Source: DSNY01 sp016861185
GTDB lineage: Bacteria; Pseudomonadota; Gammaproteobacteria; Burkholderiales; Burkholderiaceae_F
Direction: 5' to 3'
DNA: 6,845 bases
Assembly: GCA_030263275.1 (NCBI GenBank)
Contig: SZOR01000163.1
Span: 1-6,845 of the forward strand
The notes beneath the pieces are model-generated. The model saw only the letters and a list, made by a program, of their open reading frames with translations, did not search any database and was not told the origin of the DNA. Positions 5,305 through 6,845 of this stretch are shown one piece after another. Position numbers and translations under genes: made by a program. Numbering within the stretch: the stretch's first letter is position 1; each line of letters begins with the position of its first letter.

Positions 5305-6009
5305 TCAGGGTTCGGCCAGCACCGTGCCCGCGAGGACCGCGCGCAGGAACGGGTTGCCGTTGCCCGGCTTCAAATAGTGCCGGTACGCCTCCACGCCGAA
5401 GCGCATCGGATCGAACAGGTAAATCGTCGTCGACATCCGACACGCGTCGTCGAAGCCCTCGCCGGGGAATGCGGCGAGCACCTGGCTTCGCTGCGATTCG
5501 TCCATCGTCGAGAACGTCGCGACGTAGGCGATGTACTCCTTGGCTTCGATCGTTGGGACCGCGACGCGGAAGTGCTCGGACGCGATTGCATGGGCGACCT
5601 CGTGCGTGGCCACGCTGCGGTACAGCCGCCGGTCGATCGGAATGCGGAACCAGGTTCCGTTCGCCTTGAAGCGCTCGTAAGACAGCACCATGACGCGGCG
5701 CTCGGATTCGATGAACGCACCCGCCCCGGATGCGCCGAGCGACTCGGGCATTCGCGCGAGGACCTCGATCGAAATCGGTCTGCGGCTCTCGAGCCCCAGC
5801 GACCTGAAGAATCCGATCGCGGCCCGCGCGCCCGCGCAGGCATCGATCGCATCGGCGCGGCTTGCCGACACGACCACGACTCTCGCCGCTCGGCAGTCGT
5901 AAGGCTCGCCGGCTCCCGATGGCTGCCGGCCCGCGATCAGCAGGAGCACTGCCGCAAGACAGGCTGCCGCGACGGCGAGCAGATGCGGAAAAGCTCGATT
6001 CCTCCTCAT
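5305..6009 (-). CDS. Secreted HExxH putative metalloprotease-like protein (234 aa)
   Basis: An N-terminal signal peptide is clear: basic MRRNR, a hydrophobic core (about 9-26) and a likely cleavage after SGA (31-33). The mature part has HEVAH (136-140), the HExxH zinc motif, in YRSVATHEVAHAIA. Glutamates at 155 and 158 in PTIEAKEYIAY lie 15 and 18 residues on, suitable for the third ligand of a gluzincin-type site. C39 and C190 could form a periplasmic disulfide. Small uncharacterised exported HExxH families of this shape exist; I cannot assign a substrate or confirm activity. The start is taken at 6009 because it gives a normal signal peptide. An ATG at 6048 would add 13 residues, and its GGAGG lies only 1 base away, too close to be used well. 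The frame stays open far upstream, but that part has no coding character. The cytochrome gene is divergent. Confidence 0.75.
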   Translation of the reverse strand: MRRNRAFPHLLAVAAACLAAVLLLIAGRQPSGAGEPYDCRAARVVVVSASRADAIDACAGARAAIGFFRSLGLESRRPISIEVLARMPESLGASGAGAFIESERRVMVLSYERFKANGTWFRIPIDRRLYRSVATHEVAHAIASEHFRVAVPTIEAKEYIAYVATFSTMDESQRSQVLAAFPGEGFDDACRMSTTIYLFDPMRFGVEAYRHYLKPGNGNPFLRAVLAGTVLAEP

Positions 6010-6143
6010 CGGCCGCGGCGGCGCGCGCTCGATCCACGCACCGCCCATGCCTCCAAGATAGTCGGGATCGGCTGTAGGGCCTTGATGTCGGGCATCTGGC
6101 CCCCGATTCGCGCTCGACTCGCCGCGTCGGTCCCGCGCTGCCG

Positions 6144-6153
6144 CGCTTAAGCG
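6144..6153. repeat. 10-bp perfect palindrome CGCTTAAGCG
   Basis: It lies in the divergent promoter region between the HExxH and cytochrome genes, 4 bases before the TTAGGG box. It could be an operator; evidence is only its symmetry and place. Confidence 0.3.
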
Positions 6154-6157
6154 ATTC

Positions 6158-6187
6158 TTAGGGTTGCTTGATCCAAGATTTACGAAC
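6158..6187 (+). promoter_or_regulatory. Candidate promoter/operator, copy 2 (TTAGGG-N17-TACGAA)
   Basis: TTAGGG (6158-6163), 17 bases, then TACGAA (6181-6186) within AGATTTACGAAC (6176-6187), identical over 12 bases to the copy before the VOC gene. The end of the motif is 31 bases before the cytochrome ATG, a normal promoter distance. Role as a promoter is inferred from repetition, spacing and position. Confidence 0.4.
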
Positions 6188-6218
6188 GCGAACGGGCGCG
6201 CGTCCCTACGCTGGCGGC

Positions 6219-6845
6219 ATGAGAATTCGTGTGCGCCATCGCTTCGTCTTCGCCGCTGCCCTCGGCGTCGCCGCAGTCGCGCTGGGCGTCGCCATCGTCG
6301 CGCGCTCGGGCGAAGCGGCAGCGCAGCCGACGGTTGCGCCGCCGCTGCCGAAGCATCTGCGCGATACGGGCCTGTATGTCGCGGGCTCGATGCGCGAGGT
6401 GCGTCCGGAGAATCTTCCGTTCTCGCCGCAGTACCCGCTGTGGTCCGACGGCGCGGCGAAGCGCCGGTGGCTGTACCTCCAGCCCGGAACCGCGATCGAC
6501 GCGTCGCGCCCCGACGCCTGGGTGTTCCCGCCGGGAACGAAGCTGTGGAAGGAGTTCTCGCACGGCCGTGCCATCGAGACGCGGTACATCGAGCGGCTCG
6601 CCGACGGGTCATGGCGTTTCGCCGCCTACGTGTGGAACGAAGACGGCACCGACGCCGTGCTCGCGCCCGCGGGCGGCATGACCGTCGCCGCCCGCGGTGC
6701 GCCGAACGGACGCTACGCGATCCCCGCCGAGGCCGATTGCCGCGCCTGCCACGAAGGCGCTGCCGTTCCGGTGCTCGGCGCGAGCGCGCTGCAGCTTTCG
6801 CCGTTGCGCGATCCGCTCGCGCCGCACGCCGAGCCGCGCAAAGAA
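6219..6845 (+). CDS. Exported c-type cytochrome, SO_2930/HNE_0200-like, 3'-truncated (209 aa seen)
   Basis: The frame from the ATG at 6219 is open to the window edge. Residues 1-35 form a signal peptide (MRIRVRHRF, hydrophobic 9-28, cleavage after EAAA). CRACH (174-178) is a CxxCH heme-binding motif, so the protein should be a periplasmic cytochrome c matured by the Ccm/Ccs machinery. Before it, LPFSPQYPLWSDGAAKRRW (66-84), WVFPPGTKLWKEFSHGRAIETR (101-122) and WRFAAYVWNEDGTDAVLAP (132-150) recall the N-terminal region of the conserved-hypothetical cytochrome family typified by HNE_0200 and SO_2930 (recognised from memory, so the family name is tentative). Those proteins often carry further domains or hemes; the missing C-terminus prevents counting. 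No strong ribosome site is seen before the ATG. Transcription is probably from the motif at 6158-6187. Role in electron transfer is likely; partner unknown. Confidence 0.8.
   Translation, partial: MRIRVRHRFVFAAALGVAAVALGVAIVARSGEAAAQPTVAPPLPKHLRDTGLYVAGSMREVRPENLPFSPQYPLWSDGAAKRRWLYLQPGTAIDASRPDAWVFPPGTKLWKEFSHGRAIETRYIERLADGSWRFAAYVWNEDGTDAVLAPAGGMTVAARGAPNGRYAIPAEADCRACHEGAAVPVLGASALQLSPLRDPLAPHAEPRKE

Noticed and set aside
6168..6200. RpoE/ChrR-type promoter (TGATCC at 6169-6174)
   Set aside because: No matching -10 element at the expected distance; the shared TTARGG/TACGAA motif explains the region better.
6010..6612. Upstream extension of the HExxH frame on the minus strand
   Set aside because: It would overlap the cytochrome gene on the other strand and bury the signal peptide inside the protein; composition is Arg/Ala-rich.
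1..6845. CRISPR arrays, tRNA or rRNA genes, insertion sequences
   Set aside because: I saw no regular repeat-spacer pattern, no cloverleaf-like sequence, no rRNA segments and no transposase.

Overview
This is a GC-rich window (roughly two-thirds G+C by eye, with mostly G or C at third codon positions). It carries seven protein genes, two of them cut by the window edges. Codon use, the TTATCCACA-type DnaA box and the gene types (COG3903-like STAND regulator, DUF1127, SO_2930/HNE_0200-like cytochrome) suggest a proteobacterium, most likely a beta- or gammaproteobacterium. That assignment is inference; there is no rRNA or other marker.

Layout from the left: (1) the 3' part of a large STAND-type regulator (NTPase, winged helix, TPRs), ending at 2345; (2) a DUF1127 gene at 2435-2797 and, close behind it, a 322-aa ferritin-like diiron protein at 2837-3805, which look like one transcription unit; (3) a 331-bp stretch with no convincing gene; (4) a 92-aa stand-alone ParB N-terminal (CTPase-type) domain protein at 4137-4415; (5) a 306-bp non-coding region rich in inverted repeats, with a head-to-head DnaA-box pair, a 7-bp-arm inverted repeat and a perfect 12-bp hairpin; (6) a VOC/glyoxalase-fold protein at 4722-5228; (7) converging on it, a secreted HExxH protein on the minus strand (6009-5305); (8) divergent from that, the 5' part of an exported c-type cytochrome starting at 6219 and running off the window.

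The diiron protein is the most interesting gene. Its putative ligands (E88, E120, H123, E171, H199, E203, H206) follow the seven-ligand pattern of the N-oxygenases AurF and CmlI, including the third histidine one turn before the last ExxH. This points to an oxygenase-like enzyme more than a storage ferritin. The STAND regulator lies just upstream on the same strand and could control the DUF1127-diiron pair, but nothing in the sequence proves it.

The most interesting non-coding signal is a bipartite motif (TTARGG, 17 bp, TACGAA, the latter inside a 12-bp exact repeat AGATTTACGAAC). It occurs twice with identical spacing, once upstream of the VOC gene and once upstream of the cytochrome gene, suggesting a shared promoter or operator. 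The orphan ParB domain beside a DnaA-box palindrome is a second signal worth testing. I found no mobile element, CRISPR array, tRNA or rRNA.
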